Shown: piece by piece, positions 26,588 to 36,374 of the stretch
Position numbering within the stretch: the first letter of the stretch is position 1
Layout: every line of letters begins with the position of its first letter
Assembly (NCBI RefSeq): GCF_011764485.1
Contig: NZ_AP022848.1
Span: forward strand, 4,182,001-4,246,000
DNA length: 64,000 nt
Source: Bosea sp. ANAM02
GTDB taxonomy: Bacteria; Pseudomonadota; Alphaproteobacteria; Rhizobiales; Beijerinckiaceae
Direction: 5' to 3'
Notes under the pieces: generated by a model
The model's input: only the letters and a program-made list of their open reading frames with translations
What the model was told of the DNA's origin: nothing
Database searches by the model: none
Program-made: the position numbers and the translations under genes

Positions 26588-27583
26588 ATGTCGAAGAAGA
26601 AGCCCTTGGTGGTGGTGACGCGCAAGCTGCCCGCCGTCGTCGAAACCCGCATGCGTGAATTATTCGATGCGCAGCTCAACATCGACGACAGGCCGATGTC
26701 GCAGGCAGCCCTGGTCGAGGCGGTGAAGACCGCCGACGTACTCGTCCCGACCGTCACCGACAAGATCGACGCCGCCGTGATCGCGCAGGCCGGCGACCAG
26801 TTGCGCCTGATCGCCAATTTCGGCAACGGCGTCGACAATATCGACGTCGCCAGCGCCGTGCAGCGCGGCATCACCGTCACCAATACGCCGGGCGTGCTGA
26901 CCGACGATACCGCCGACATGACGATCGCGCTGATCCTGGCCGTCGCGCGCCGGATTTCGGAAGGTGCGCGCGTCATCCCGGATGACGACTGGGCCGGCTG
27001 GTCGCCGACCTGGATGCTCGGCCGCCGCATCACCGGCAAGCGCCTCGGCATCGTCGGCATGGGCCGCATCGGCCAGGCATTGGCAAAACGGGCCGCGGCC
27101 TTCGGCCTGTCGATCCACTATCACAACCGCCGCCGGGTCGATCCGCGCATCGAGGAGCAGCTCGACGCGACCTATTGGGATTCGCTCGACCAGATGCTGG
27201 CGCGGATGGACATCGTCTCGGTCAACTGCCCGCATACGCCGGCGACCTATCACCTGCTCTCGGCGCGCCGCCTCAAGCTGATGAAGCCGGACGCGATCCT
27301 GGTGAATACCGCCCGCGGCGAAGTCGTCGACGAAACGGCGCTCGCCCGCATGCTGGAGGCAGGCGAACTCGCCGGCGCCGGGCTCGACGTGTTCGAGAGC
27401 GAGCCTGCGGTCAATCCGCGCCTGCTCAAGCTCGCGCGCCAGCACAAGGTCGTGGTCCTCCCGCATATGGGTTCGGCCACCCATGAAGGCCGCGCCGACA
27501 TGGGCGAGAAGGTCATCCTCAACATCAAGACCTTCATGGACGGCCACAAGCCGCCGGATCGCGTGCTGCCCAGCATGCTCTGA
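26588..27583 (+). CDS. D-2-hydroxyacid dehydrogenase (glyoxylate/hydroxypyruvate reductase type)
   Basis: A 331-residue NAD(P)-dependent enzyme. The Rossmann motif is LGIVGMGRIGQALAKRAAAFG. The catalytic residues sit in VNTARGEVVDETAL (Arg), DVFESEPAVNPRLL (Glu) and VVLPHMGSATHEGRADM (His). The overall layout matches glyoxylate reductases of alphaproteobacteria, which reduce glyoxylate or hydroxypyruvate; the exact substrate cannot be read from sequence. The ATG at 26588 has GGAGG about 9 bases before it. Confidence 0.9.
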   Translation: MSKKKPLVVVTRKLPAVVETRMRELFDAQLNIDDRPMSQAALVEAVKTADVLVPTVTDKIDAAVIAQAGDQLRLIANFGNGVDNIDVASAVQRGITVTNTPGVLTDDTADMTIALILAVARRISEGARVIPDDDWAGWSPTWMLGRRITGKRLGIVGMGRIGQALAKRAAAFGLSIHYHNRRRVDPRIEEQLDATYWDSLDQMLARMDIVSVNCPHTPATYHLLSARRLKLMKPDAILVNTARGEVVDETALARMLEAGELAGAGLDVFESEPAVNPRLLKLARQHKVVVLPHMGSATHEGRADMGEKVILNIKTFMDGHKPPDRVLPSML

Positions 27584-27603
27584 GGAGCACGTTTCTCACC
27601 CCG

Positions 27604-27742
27604 TTGTCATTCCGGGCCGCGCCGCAGGCGCGAACCTGGAACCCACGACCGGGTGTGTCTTAAATGGCGCGCGGCACGGACTGTCTCACCCGATTGTGGG
27701 TTCCGGGTTCTTCGCCGCGCGAAGCCCCGGAATGACAATCGG
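27604..27742. repeat. Inverted pair of REP-like elements
   Basis: The left unit GTTGTCATTCCGGG...GGAACCCACGACC (27,604-27,652) and right unit GTGGGTTCCGGG...CCCCGGAATGACAA (27,697-27,738) are reverse complements around a 45-base centre. They fill the gap between the convergent dehydrogenase and HAD genes. Same family as at 2309 and 12,937. Confidence 0.75.
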
Positions 27743-27743
27743 G

Positions 27744-28460
27744 TCAGTTGAGCGGCGATCCGGCAGGTAGGCCGGCAGCTGAGGCCGCGCGCAGCCCCGC
27801 GAGGCGCGCCGCTTCAGCCGGCCATTCCCTAAAATCGTCGATAACGCCAGCCGCGCCAGCGGCCAGCAGGCGCTCGCGCATGCGCCCCTTGTCATGGGCG
27901 ACGCCGGTGAAGCCGGCGACCTGCATGCCCGCCGCCTTCGCCGCCAGCACCCCCGGCACCGAATCCTCCAGAACGAGGCAACGCCCGGCCTCGGTGCCCA
28001 TCTGCGACGCCGCGAACAGGAAGACATCCGGCGCCGGCTTGCCGCGCGCGACCTGCGAGGCCGAGAAGACATGCGGATCGAACAGGTCGATCAGGCCGGC
28101 GAGCCCGAGATTGCGGCGCAGCGGCTCCAGCACCGTCGAGGAGGCGACGCAGCGGCGCCCTGCCATAAGGTCCAGCGCCTCGCGCACGCCGGGCAGAGCC
28201 CGCAGTTCGCTCTCCAGGCGCAGGGCGACCGCATCCTCGATGCGTGCCTCGAAATCATCCGGCAGAGGTCGCCCGAGCGCGCCCTCGATGATCTTGATGC
28301 CGTCGGCCCAGGGAATGCCGACGAGCTGATCGACATAATGGTCGAGCGTCCAGTGGCTAAGCCCGACCTCGTGGCACATGGCGAGGCTGACCTCGCCATA
28401 GAGCGTCTCGGTGTCGATCAGCGTGCCGTCGCAATCATAGATGACGAGATCGAACGACAC
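27744..28460 (-). CDS. HAD-superfamily phosphatase (HAD-IA)
   Basis: A 238-residue hydrolase with motif I YDCDGTLIDTETLYGEV (nucleophile and acid Asp), motif II VASSTVLEPLR, motif III Lys in ARGKPAPDVFLFAA and motif IV LVLEDSVPGVLAAKAAGM. The alpha cap between motifs I and II places it in the phosphoglycolate phosphatase/beta-phosphoglucomutase-like group. The substrate cannot be assigned. It ends 21 bp from the NDUFA9-like gene on the same strand. Confidence 0.88.
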   Translation of the reverse strand: MSFDLVIYDCDGTLIDTETLYGEVSLAMCHEVGLSHWTLDHYVDQLVGIPWADGIKIIEGALGRPLPDDFEARIEDAVALRLESELRALPGVREALDLMAGRRCVASSTVLEPLRRNLGLAGLIDLFDPHVFSASQVARGKPAPDVFLFAASQMGTEAGRCLVLEDSVPGVLAAKAAGMQVAGFTGVAHDKGRMRERLLAAGAAGVIDDFREWPAEAARLAGLRAASAAGLPAGSPLN

Positions 28461-28481
28461 GGGGCGTGCTCCGTCAGCCGC

Positions 28482-29486
28482 TCAGCGGGCCTGGAGGGTG
28501 TCGAACTGGCCGGTCTTGCGGAAGCGCCAGAGATAGGAGGAGATCACCGCCTCGGACGAGGTCGGCGCCAGTCCGAGCCCGGCGAAGTCGCGGCCCTCTG
28601 CCCTGGCCTCCGCCGAGACGACATTGTCGCTCTCGAGCAGCGTGACCTGATCGCGCGTCATCACCAGCTCGTCGGGAATCAGGCCGAGCGTCAAGGAATC
28701 GGCGACCTGCAGGACGCTGCCCATGATCCGGGCCAGCGGGAAGGGCAGCGGCGCGAGCAGGCGCTTGCGGCCGGTCACCTTGCAGACCTCCTCGACGATC
28801 TCGCGCAGGCTCTGCACCTCAGGCCCACCGAGCTCGTAGACGCGGCCACCCTGGACCGTGCCGTCGACGGCGCGGGCGACGATCTCGGCGACATCGCCGA
28901 CGAAGGCCGGCTGGAACTTCGTCGCGCCATCGCCGACCAGCGGCACCACCGGCAGCATGCGGGCGAGCGAGGCGAAGCGGTTGAAGAACGTATCCTCGGG
29001 GCCGAACATCACCGACGGGCGCAGCACGACCGCGCCCGGCACCGAGGCGAACATCGCCGCCTCGCCCTCGGCCTTGGAGCGGGCATAGATCGAAGCCGAT
29101 TCGATGGAAGCGCCCAGAGCGGAGACATGGACCAGCCGCGCGATACCGGCGGCGGCGCAGGCCTGGGCGATGGCACGCGCGCCGTTCGCCTGCACGGCCG
29201 GGAAGCTCTGGCGACCCTGCTCCTGCATGATGCCGACGAGGTTGACGACGGCGTCCGCGCCCTTCACCGCGGCGGCAACCGAGACGGGATAGCGCAGATT
29301 GGCCTGCACGGCATGAATCTGGCCGACGGTGCCGATCGGCTGGAGGAAATTGGCGAGGTCCGGCCGGCGCACGGCGACACGCACCCGGTAGCCGCGCTTG
29401 ACGAGCGCGCGCACGACATGGCGGCCGACGAAACCGGAGCCGCCGAAAACCGTGACGAGTTGCTGGGCCGGGGCCTGGGAAGCCAT
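28482..29486 (-). CDS. Complex I NDUFA9-like NAD(P)-binding protein
   Basis: A 334-residue extended/atypical SDR: VTVFGGSGFVGRHVVRALVKRGYRVRVAVR is the nucleotide-binding N-terminus. VVNLVGIMQEQGRQSF and VHVSALGASIESASIYARSKAEGE follow, then a variable C-terminal half. Alphaproteobacterial homologues of the mitochondrial complex I subunit NDUFA9 have this form. They may assist complex I assembly or ubiquinone-related steps, though bacterial evidence is thin. It is the last chromosomal gene before tRNA-Leu. Confidence 0.85.
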   Translation of the reverse strand: MASQAPAQQLVTVFGGSGFVGRHVVRALVKRGYRVRVAVRRPDLANFLQPIGTVGQIHAVQANLRYPVSVAAAVKGADAVVNLVGIMQEQGRQSFPAVQANGARAIAQACAAAGIARLVHVSALGASIESASIYARSKAEGEAAMFASVPGAVVLRPSVMFGPEDTFFNRFASLARMLPVVPLVGDGATKFQPAFVGDVAEIVARAVDGTVQGGRVYELGGPEVQSLREIVEEVCKVTGRKRLLAPLPFPLARIMGSVLQVADSLTLGLIPDELVMTRDQVTLLESDNVVSAEARAEGRDFAGLGLAPTSSEAVISSYLWRFRKTGQFDTLQAR

Positions 29487-29734
29487 CGCGAAAGCTCCGT
29501 TTAGAATGCTTCTGCCCTCCTAGATCATGTTCCGCCAAAGTGGAAATGCCTTTTGCGCCCGGCGCCTCCGATATCCCGGCCCCTGCGGCGTTCCGCCCTA
29601 CCGGCCGATGCGCCCCTGCCCCTGTCTGGCGCGAATCCGCCGCTTCCGCGCTGAAACGGCCCAATCCGCCACACCGCGCGAAGGCGGTTTCCACAGCACC
29701 GCAACAACAAATTCATTTCGCCGCGACAGGGCCG

Positions 29735-29763
29735 TTGACAGGACGACTCGGCCCCCGTAAACG
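29735..29763 (+). promoter_or_regulatory. Probable promoter of tRNA-Leu
   Basis: A consensus -35 TTGACA (29,735-29,740) is followed after 17 bases by TAAACG (29,758-29,763) as a weak -10. This places transcription start just before the tRNA at 29,774. Confidence 0.6.
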
Positions 29764-29773
29764 AACCGCCGTT

Positions 29774-29860
29774 GCCCAGGTGGCGGAATTGGTAGACGCA
29801 CCAGCTTCAGGTGCTGGCGCCTGCAAGGGCGTGGAGGTTCGAGTCCTCTCCTGGGCACCA
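29774..29860 (+). tRNA. tRNA-Leu (anticodon CAG)
   Basis: The acceptor arm GCCCAGG pairs with CCTGGGC. The D arm contains GGTAGACGC, the anticodon loop TTCAGGT gives anticodon CAG within CCAGC/GCTGG, a long variable arm of the class II type follows (CGCCTGCAAGGGCG), and the T arm has GTTCGAGTC. CCA is encoded at 29,858-29,860. The last 19 bases are the crossover site of two stacked genomic islands. Confidence 0.97.
29842..29860 (+). repeat. attL of the first island in the tRNA-Leu 3' end
   Basis: The 19 bases AGTCCTCTCCTGGGCACCA at the tRNA 3' end are repeated exactly at 45,478-45,496. Identity ends abruptly on both sides, so this is the crossover core. Confidence 0.88.
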
Positions 29861-29907
29861 ACATTTCTTGAAGGCTACCAACTTCAAGAGCTTAGCGGAA
29901 AACAAGG

Positions 29908-29946
29908 GGTTACACCTCTCGCCCTGGTACACAGGGGAGGTACACC
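29908..29946 (+). repeat. Candidate integrase arm sites, left end
   Basis: Three direct repeats of GGT(T)ACAC lie at 29,908, 29,926 and 29,939. The middle one extends to GGTACACAGGGG, which recurs exactly at 45,410-45,421 inside the right end of the island. Paired repeats just inside both att sites are typical arm-type binding sites of tyrosine integrases. Confidence 0.5.
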
Positions 29947-31575
29947 GTGGTGATGTTGACGTCGCGCCCTTGGGGGCACCCGGAAACGGGGATGTGGTAT
30001 TTCCGCGGGCGTGTTCCGGCTGAGCTGAAAGACAAGCTCGCAGGCCAGAAGCTGACGCTCAGGGTCGGCGGTGCGGACCGCACCATCGTCGTTCGGGACA
30101 TCATCAAGGTCTCGCTGGGGACCAAGGATGTGGGCGAGGCAAAGACCCGCCATGCCGCTGTCCAAGCGCAGCTCCAAGAACGCTGGGCGACGGCGAAGAA
30201 GGCCTCGGTCTCACTGACGCATGAAGAAGTCCTCGGACTGGCGGGCCGGGCCTATCGCGAACTCGTGGCCGAGTTCCGTTCCGACCCCGGTGAACCTGAA
30301 GGGTGGGACGCCTACGCCGACCAGCTCGCCGAGCCTTTCGAGCACCTGGACGAAGAGAGCGACGGGATCACCAGTCCGCCTTATGACCCGAAACTCGCCG
30401 GTCGCCTTCTGACGAAGCTTGTCGACCTCGATGAGGTCCTGGGGATCAGCGGACTGGAACTGGAGGAGCACTCGCGCCTGAAGCTTCTCAGGGAGATCGC
30501 CTGGGCCAGGTTGCAGGCAGCCCGAACCCTGATGCGGTTCGCGACTGGCGACTACCGCCCCGACAAGATCGCCGAGAAGTACCCGGCATGGCGTTCCCAA
30601 GCAGTCGCAGAGGTCACCAAGGCCCGTGGCGCCGGTCGGTTCGAAGACCTCATTAACGGCTGGGCCAAGGAGAAGGCCCCACGGCAGGCCACACTCGATC
30701 TGTGGCGCAGCTACATCGCCGAGTTCGTCACCTTCGTCGGGCATGACGATCCCAGCGCCATTCGTCGGCAGGACGTGGTCGCTTGGAAGCAGAAGCTGTT
30801 GGACGACGGGATGAGCCCGAAGACCATCAACGACAGCAAGCTTGCCGCGCTCAAGGCCGTCCTCGGCTGGGCCGCCGAGAACGAGCTACTCCGCGAGAAC
30901 CCGGCCGCAAGGGTGGCCGTGAAGCGGTCCAAGAAGCCTGGGGAGCGGATGCTGGGCTTCAGCAAACAGGATGCCTCCACGATCCTCCAGGCAGCCGCAC
31001 GGCAGACCAGCCCGGTTTATCGCTGGGTTCCCCTCCTCTGCGCCGGATCAGGTGCGCGGGTGTCCGAGGTCTGCCAGCTCCGAGCTGAAGACATCGAACA
31101 AGTGGAAGGCGTCTGGGTGATGCACATCCGGGCCGCCGCTGGGTCGGTGAAGAACACCAACTCCGAACGGACGGTGCCGCTGCACCCTCTGGCCCTACAG
31201 GCCGGCTTCTGCGCTTTCGCGAAGCAGAGGGATCAAGGGCCGTTGTTCTTCGATCCTACGCGCCGCAGGGAGGGGGCCAAGAAGCCCCAGGCGAAGATCG
31301 TGGCGAAGAACGTGGCCGCATGGGTCCACAAGCTCGGGATCGAAGTCGGCCGCAAGGAGCACCGCAAGGACCCCAATCACGCGTGGCGCCACCTCTTCAA
31401 GACGCTCGGACGCGAAGCCGGTGTCCAGGACAGCGTCCTCGATGCGATCACCGGCAACGCACCGCCGACGGTCGGTCAGGCGTATGGTGAGACCTGGCTG
31501 ACCACCGCCGCTCGGTCCGTGGCCCTCATCCAGCTACCGGGCCTGAGCAAGGGGACCGCGCAGGCCGCCGCATAG
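29947..31575 (+). CDS. Tyrosine-type site-specific integrase of island 1
   Basis: A 542-residue integrase. The N-terminal region begins MLTSRPWGHPETGMWYFRGRVP, the arm-binding beta domain seen in many proteobacterial island integrases. A core-binding domain lies at about residues 230-320, and the catalytic domain has Arg371 (GSGARVSEVCQLR), His478 and Arg481 (NHAWRHLFKTLGREAG) and Tyr513 (GQAYGE). The GTG at 29,947 has GGGGAGG seven bases upstream; an ATG two codons later is possible. It lies 86 bp from the tRNA, reads away from it, and appears intact. Confidence 0.93.
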   Translation: MVMLTSRPWGHPETGMWYFRGRVPAELKDKLAGQKLTLRVGGADRTIVVRDIIKVSLGTKDVGEAKTRHAAVQAQLQERWATAKKASVSLTHEEVLGLAGRAYRELVAEFRSDPGEPEGWDAYADQLAEPFEHLDEESDGITSPPYDPKLAGRLLTKLVDLDEVLGISGLELEEHSRLKLLREIAWARLQAARTLMRFATGDYRPDKIAEKYPAWRSQAVAEVTKARGAGRFEDLINGWAKEKAPRQATLDLWRSYIAEFVTFVGHDDPSAIRRQDVVAWKQKLLDDGMSPKTINDSKLAALKAVLGWAAENELLRENPAARVAVKRSKKPGERMLGFSKQDASTILQAAARQTSPVYRWVPLLCAGSGARVSEVCQLRAEDIEQVEGVWVMHIRAAAGSVKNTNSERTVPLHPLALQAGFCAFAKQRDQGPLFFDPTRRREGAKKPQAKIVAKNVAAWVHKLGIEVGRKEHRKDPNHAWRHLFKTLGREAGVQDSVLDAITGNAPPTVGQAYGETWLTTAARSVALIQLPGLSKGTAQAAA

Positions 31576-31668
31576 GGCTGCGCTACCATCCTGCGGTCAG
31601 GAGCCCTACCAAGACCGCGCTGACCTCAACGGCCTGTGGCAAGCCGCTGAACCGAGGTTGGCCGCCAC

Positions 31669-31824
31669 TCACCGAAACAACAAGGGGTAGAAGAGCCAGG
31701 TGGCGACTAGCACAAGGCCTCCGATTGCCCAGATGCGGGCGGGGAGGCCTCGTGCGGCCATCTTGAAGTTGGCCCAGTGGAATTCGAGTTCATCATTAGG
31801 GGGCTCGCGCATGTTGTCCCCCAT
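31669..31824 (-). CDS. Small membrane protein
   Basis: A 51-residue product (MGDNMREPPNDELEFHWANFK...) with one C-terminal transmembrane helix (IWAIGGLVLVATWLFYPLLF). It overlaps the 3' end of the HTH gene by about 29 bp on the same strand, which argues for coupled expression. I do not recognise it. A second start at 31,812 would give 47 residues. Confidence 0.5.
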   Translation of the reverse strand: MGDNMREPPNDELEFHWANFKMAARGLPARIWAIGGLVLVATWLFYPLLFR

Positions 31825-32221
31825 GAAGTGCGACACGGTGTTGATAGTCCGGGTCGTCGAGAGCGAGGCGGGACAGCTGTTCCACCAGCCCCGTAAGGTC
31901 ACAAACCTCGCGCTCGCCCCCGTCGGAAGGCGTCTCCTTCACCTTCTGCAAAAGCCCGAGCTGGCGCAGCCGCTCCACTGACCTCTGAACGGTCCTAGTC
32001 TGCACGTCCATGCGCTTGGCGATGATGCTGGTGCGAGGAAATGGGCGCTGATCCGCGTACCACCAGTGCATCGTGATGTTCAGGAGCACGACCAGGTCTG
32101 TGGGCGAAAGGCCCAGCTTGACCTGGTTCTTCAGCAGCAGGTCCGGGACGAGCTGAAAGCCAGCGTGGCCAGCAGCGCCCCACTTCTCAACGACCCGTCT
32201 CGTCTCAGGTTGATTGCTCAT
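31796..32221 (-). CDS. Helix-turn-helix domain protein
   Basis: A 141-residue protein. Residues 35-115 form a winged helix: LGLSPTDLVVLLNITMHWWYADQRPFPRTSIIAKRMDVQTRTVQRSVERLRQLGLLQKVKE. The PxP(R)TSIIAKRMDVQTRTVQRSVERL pattern is shared with replication- and plasmid-linked HTH proteins. It probably controls the neighbouring minus-strand genes (RNase HI and the polymerase-like gene) or helps start replication of the excised island. Confidence 0.7.
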   Translation of the reverse strand: MSNQPETRRVVEKWGAAGHAGFQLVPDLLLKNQVKLGLSPTDLVVLLNITMHWWYADQRPFPRTSIIAKRMDVQTRTVQRSVERLRQLGLLQKVKETPSDGGEREVCDLTGLVEQLSRLALDDPDYQHRVALHGGQHARAP

Positions 32222-32313
32222 GGCCGCTCAAAATGCATAGACTGTGATATAAAACAAGATATCTGTTTATTTGTGCGACATGAGCGTCGCATTTTCTTCC
32301 AGTCCGCGGCGCC

Positions 32314-32814
32314 CTACAGCGGCTTGAACCCGAAGCGGCTTCCCGGCACCCACCCGTTGGCGTCGGCGGCCTTCTGCGCCTCGGCGTTGGCAAGGCCATC
32401 TACACGCTCGTTCAGTTCGTGCCCCGCATGCCCCCGCACCCACGTCCAGGTGACCTTACGCGCGGCCGCCAAGGCCTCCAGACGTTCCCAAAGGTCCTGG
32501 TTCAGGACGGGCTTCTTGGCCGCGGTTCGCCAGCCGCGCTGCTTCCATCCGGGCAGCCACTCCGTGATGCCCTTCACGACATACTCGCTATCGCTGTGGA
32601 CGACCGCCCCAAGACCTGCCGGGAGGGCGTCCAGGGCCATGATGGCCGCGGTCATTTCCATCCTGTTGTTCGTCGTGCTCTCCTCCCGCCCGACGATGAC
32701 CTGTTCGGCGTCGCCGATCTGGATGACCGCAGCGTACCCGCCGGGCCCAGGATTTCCGATGCAGGCGCCATCGGTGAAAATGAGCGCGGGTCCATTCGAG
32801 GTCTGGGTCGACAT
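32314..32814 (-). CDS. rnhA: Ribonuclease HI
   Basis: A 166-residue RNase HI that cuts RNA in RNA-DNA hybrids. All four acidic residues are present: Asp15 (IFTDGACIGNPGPGG), Glu53 (NNRMEMTAAI), Asp75 (VHSDSEYVV) and Asp139 (NERVDGLAN). His129 and the basic KKPVLNQDLWE handle are also conserved. An RNase H inside an island is unusual. It lies 76 bp downstream of a polymerase-like gene on the same strand, suggesting that the two act together on primers or hybrids. Confidence 0.93.
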   Translation of the reverse strand: MSTQTSNGPALIFTDGACIGNPGPGGYAAVIQIGDAEQVIVGREESTTNNRMEMTAAIMALDALPAGLGAVVHSDSEYVVKGITEWLPGWKQRGWRTAAKKPVLNQDLWERLEALAAARKVTWTWVRGHAGHELNERVDGLANAEAQKAADANGWVPGSRFGFKPL

Positions 32815-32889
32815 GTCCTTACCGTTACCAGTTATGCTGAGGCGACTTCGGGGGGAGGAAAGGAGGTTCAGCGTAGGGGCGTACTTGGT

Positions 32890-34026
32890 TCAATGCACCC
32901 CGGTTACCTCGACCAGGACTTCCACCCCCAAGACCTGCTTGAAGCTCTCCCGCAAGGCGTCAACCGCAGGCCGGCTCCTGCTGGCGGGTACGATGAGGCT
33001 GTCATGGACCGGGAGTGAAGGTGTCCCATCCTTCAGCAACGCAAGCATGGTCCTGATGACCACCTCGCTCTCGGTGAACATCAGGTCGGGCCAACCGAGC
33101 CCCTCTTCCCCGGCACTGCCCAGAACGGGATACCGGCCAAGCAGCCTCTCCCCAACCGCCCTGACCGGGTAGTCCTGTCCGAGACGACGTCCTGTTCGGG
33201 TCGCATAGTCCCTGACCTGCTCCTGCGGCCATCGCTGCAGCGACTTCTCGGCCCCGAAGGTCGCCACCAGCCAGCCCTTGACGACTTCTCGCGGAACTCC
33301 CTCGATATCATAGGGGTCGGCTTCGAATTCCGGGCGGACACCCAGCTTCCCGTGCAGGATCGTAAGGTACGAGGCCTTGATGTCGATCTCGACGACCTGC
33401 TCTCCGTCGAAGCGCATCGCCAGCCTGGAGGCCTTGCTGAGGGTCTGATAGTTGCCCGGGCCAGTTGAGTATAGGCGCCCGCCCTTGTCCCAGTTGAAGC
33501 CCGGCTGGTCGCCATGCTCGAACTGCCGGACGAAGCCCTGATGAGAGCCGCCTGTGATCTCCACGCCTCGCAGGAACGCGTCGATCTGCCGTACCTGGTC
33601 ACCGAGCAACCACACCTCCGGCCTGTCCGGTACGACCAGCCGCCCTCCTCTGACCTTGACCCGACCAACCCGCCCGGACTTCGCCTTCAGGACGATGACG
33701 CGGTTTGGTGGCGGTTGACGGAAGTGATCTCGTGCAGCCCCAACGATCACCCCGTGGTCGGCCGCGATACCCAGCAAGGACGTGGTGGCCCGGAAGCGGG
33801 ACGCTCGCCCTTGGCCCGACACCACGCCATCTCCCCAGTCGAACCTTCTCGGGTCGTAGAAGCCGGTGATCTTCTCGACCAGCCCCAGAGTGATGAGGGC
33901 CTCCAGTGCGGCCTTGAACGGGCGGTAGGCGACCGGACCACCCGAGAAGGAATTTGCCTGCGTGGAGCGGTAGACCAGAGCACCTTGACCATCGCTCGGG
34001 GGATGAACCAGGAGATCGCCGAGGAT
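32890..34026 (-). pseudogene. Single-subunit polymerase-like protein, 3' part (split by IS21)
   Basis: This is codons 92-470 of a gene whose first 91 codons lie at 36,538-36,810. Deleting the IS and one target copy (2511 bp, a multiple of 3) gives one continuous 469-residue frame. The protein shows three polymerase motifs in order. Motif A is VVEIDIKASYLTILH with Asp306. Motif B is REVVKGWLVATFG with Arg337, Lys341 and Phe348-Gly349. Motif C is LPVHDSLIV with His432-Asp433-Ser434, like the HDS of T7-type RNA polymerases and the HD of family A. The N-terminal third is unrecognised. The activity type cannot be decided from sequence. Confidence 0.7.
34019..34026. repeat. Left target-site duplication of the IS21 element
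   Basis: CCGAGGAT directly precedes the IS end TGTGAG and is repeated at 36,530-36,537. Confidence 0.85.
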
Positions 34027-34137
34027 TGTGAGATCGCCTGCAATGTTGGCCCCGTGAGGGGCGGTTATCGCTTTGAAGGTTAGCCCCCCTGTTATCGGCT
34101 GCGGCTGATCCTTCCGTCTTTTCGGAAGGGTCCGGGG

Positions 34138-35664
34138 ATGACGGGTGTGGAGACGATCGGTCGGATCCGGTTCGAGCATTTCCAGAACGGCAAGGGGATC
34201 AAGCGGATCGCGCGGGAACTCGGCCTCGCGCGCGACACGGTTCGCAAAGTGCTCCGCTCCGGCGCGACCGAGTTCATCTACAAGCGCGAGGTCCAGCCGC
34301 GGCGGAAGCTTGGAGCCTGGGTCGATACGCTGACGGCGATCCTCGAGGCCGAAGACCGGCTGCCGCGGCGCGAGCGACGCTCAACGATCCGGCTGTTCGA
34401 GGAGCTGCGCGGGCGCGGCTACGACGGAGCCCATGACAGCGTCCATCGGTTCGTGAAGGCCTGGCGTGCCGATCGCGCCCGGCTGCCGGCGCAGGCCTTC
34501 ATTCCGCTGCGCTTCGATCCCGGCGAGGCCTATCAGTTTGACTGGAGCCACGAGGCGATCGAACTCCACGGGCTGCCCGTGGTGGTGAAGGTCGCCCAGA
34601 TGCGACTGGCCTATAGCCGGATGCCGATCGTGCGCGCCTATTTCCGCGAGACGCAGGAGATGGTCTTCGACGCGCATGACAAGGCCTTCGCCTTCTATGG
34701 CGGGGTCTGTCGGCGCGGCATCTACGACAACATGAAGACCGCGGTGGAGACCGTCTTCGTCGGCCGCGCCCGGGAGTACAACCGGCGCTTCCTTCAGCTC
34801 TGCTCGCATCACCTCGTCGAGCCGGTGGCCTGCACGCCGGCGGCCGGCTGGGAGAAGGGCCAGGTCGAGAACCAGGTCGGCACGATCCGCGATTTGCTGT
34901 TCCGCCCGCGACCGAAGGTGAAGACGCTCGACGAGTTGAACGCCTGGCTCGCCGACCAATGTGTCGCCTACGCTCGGCGGGCCAAGCATCCCGAGTTCCG
35001 CGATCGGTCTGTCATTGAGGTCTTCGAGGAGGAGAAGGCGCGGCTGATGCCGTATCTGGGCCCCTTCGCCGGCTTCGTCGAGAAGCCGATGCGGGCGACC
35101 ACGACCTGCCTGATCACGCATGATCGCAACAAGTACAGCGTCGATGCCCGAGCCGCCGGCCGCGCCGTGCTAGTGCGCGCCTATGCCGACCGGATCGTTG
35201 TGTTGCTCGATGGCGAGACGGTCGCCGACCATCCCCGCAGCTTCAAGCGCGATCAGGTCGTCTATGATCCCTGGCACTATCTGCCGGTGCTGATGCGCAA
35301 GCCGGGTGCTCTACGCAATGGCGCGCCGTTCAAGGACTGGGATTTGCCGGCGCCGCTCACCGTGGTGCGTGAGAAGCTGCGGCGTCATGTCGATGGTGAC
35401 CGTCAGTTTGTGAAGATCCTCGGCCGCGTCCCCGAGGACGGCATTGCCGCTGTGGCGGAGGCCTGCACCGAGGCGCTCGCGGCCGGCATCGCCAGCGGCG
35501 ACGTCGTCATCGCGATCCTGGCGCGCCGTCGCCAGCCGCCTGTTCCAGCCAGCATCACCACACCCAACGCCCTCAGGCTCAAGACCGAGCCGGTCGCCGA
35601 CTGCGCCCGATACGACAACCTGCGCAAGAGAAGGGAAGCCTCGCCATGGAACGCCACCAACTGA
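34138..35664 (+). CDS. istA: IS21 family transposase IstA
   Basis: A 508-residue DDE transposase. The N-terminal HTH is [36 protein letters not shown]. The integrase core has its acidic residues in [25 protein letters not shown] and [16 protein letters not shown]. The C-terminal region [23 protein letters not shown] is typical of the family. It appears full length and overlaps istB by 19 bp. Confidence 0.95.
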   Translation: MTGVETIGRIRFEHFQNGKGIKRIARELGLARDTVRKVLRSGATEFIYKREVQPRRKLGAWVDTLTAILEAEDRLPRRERRSTIRLFEELRGRGYDGAHDSVHRFVKAWRADRARLPAQAFIPLRFDPGEAYQFDWSHEAIELHGLPVVVKVAQMRLAYSRMPIVRAYFRETQEMVFDAHDKAFAFYGGVCRRGIYDNMKTAVETVFVGRAREYNRRFLQLCSHHLVEPVACTPAAGWEKGQVENQVGTIRDLLFRPRPKVKTLDELNAWLADQCVAYARRAKHPEFRDRSVIEVFEEEKARLMPYLGPFAGFVEKPMRATTTCLITHDRNKYSVDARAAGRAVLVRAYADRIVVLLDGETVADHPRSFKRDQVVYDPWHYLPVLMRKPGALRNGAPFKDWDLPAPLTVVREKLRRHVDGDRQFVKILGRVPEDGIAAVAEACTEALAAGIASGDVVIAILARRRQPPVPASITTPNALRLKTEPVADCARYDNLRKRREASPWNATN

Positions 35665-36374
35665 TCGAGGCGATGACCAGCCTCAAGCTCTACGGCATGC
35701 GCGCCAGCTTCGACGAGATCGCCGGCAAAGGCCTGAACCGCCGCGAGGAGATCTATCCCCTGCTGGCGAGCCTGATCCGCGCGGAGCTGACCCATCGCCA
35801 GTCGCGTTCAATCAACTATCGCATCAGCGGCGCCAGATTCCCGGTTCTGAAGGATCTCGATGCCTTCATCTTCGACGACACGCCGGTGGACGAGGGACAC
35901 ATCCGCGAGCTCGCCACCGGCGAGTTCATCGACGCCAGGCGCAATCTCATCCTGATCGGCGGCACCGGAACGGGAAAGACCCATCTCGCCATCGCGATCG
36001 CCGCCGCCGTCATCCGGGCGCGCGCCCGCGGCCGCTTCTTCAACCTCGTCGACCTGGTCAATCAGCTCGAACAGGAGAAGGCCGCCGGCAAGAGCGGACG
36101 CATCGTCGAAGCCCTGCTGCGCCAGGATCTCGTCGTCATCGACGAGCTCGGCTATCTGCCCTTCAGTCAGGCCGGCGCGCAGTTGCTCTTCCACCTGATC
36201 AGCAAGCTCTACGAGAACACCTCGATCATCATCACCACCAATCTCGCCTTCGCCGACTGGCCCCAGATTTTCACCGACGCCAAGATGACGACTGCGATGT
36301 TGGATCGGCTCACGCATCACTGCGACATCATTGAGACCGGCAACGAGAGTTGGCGCTTCAAGAACCGCGCCTGA
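35646..36374 (+). CDS. istB: IS21 family helper ATPase IstB
   Basis: A 242-residue AAA+ ATPase that assists IstA in target choice. Walker A is [18 protein letters not shown] and Walker B is [25 protein letters not shown], with sensor residues in [14 protein letters not shown] DnaC-like fold is expected. It starts inside the end of istA, the usual IS21 overlap, and appears intact. Confidence 0.95.
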   Translation: MERHQLIEAMTSLKLYGMRASFDEIAGKGLNRREEIYPLLASLIRAELTHRQSRSINYRISGARFPVLKDLDAFIFDDTPVDEGHIRELATGEFIDARRNLILIGGTGTGKTHLAIAIAAAVIRARARGRFFNLVDLVNQLEQEKAAGKSGRIVEALLRQDLVVIDELGYLPFSQAGAQLLFHLISKLYENTSIIITTNLAFADWPQIFTDAKMTTAMLDRLTHHCDIIETGNESWRFKNRA

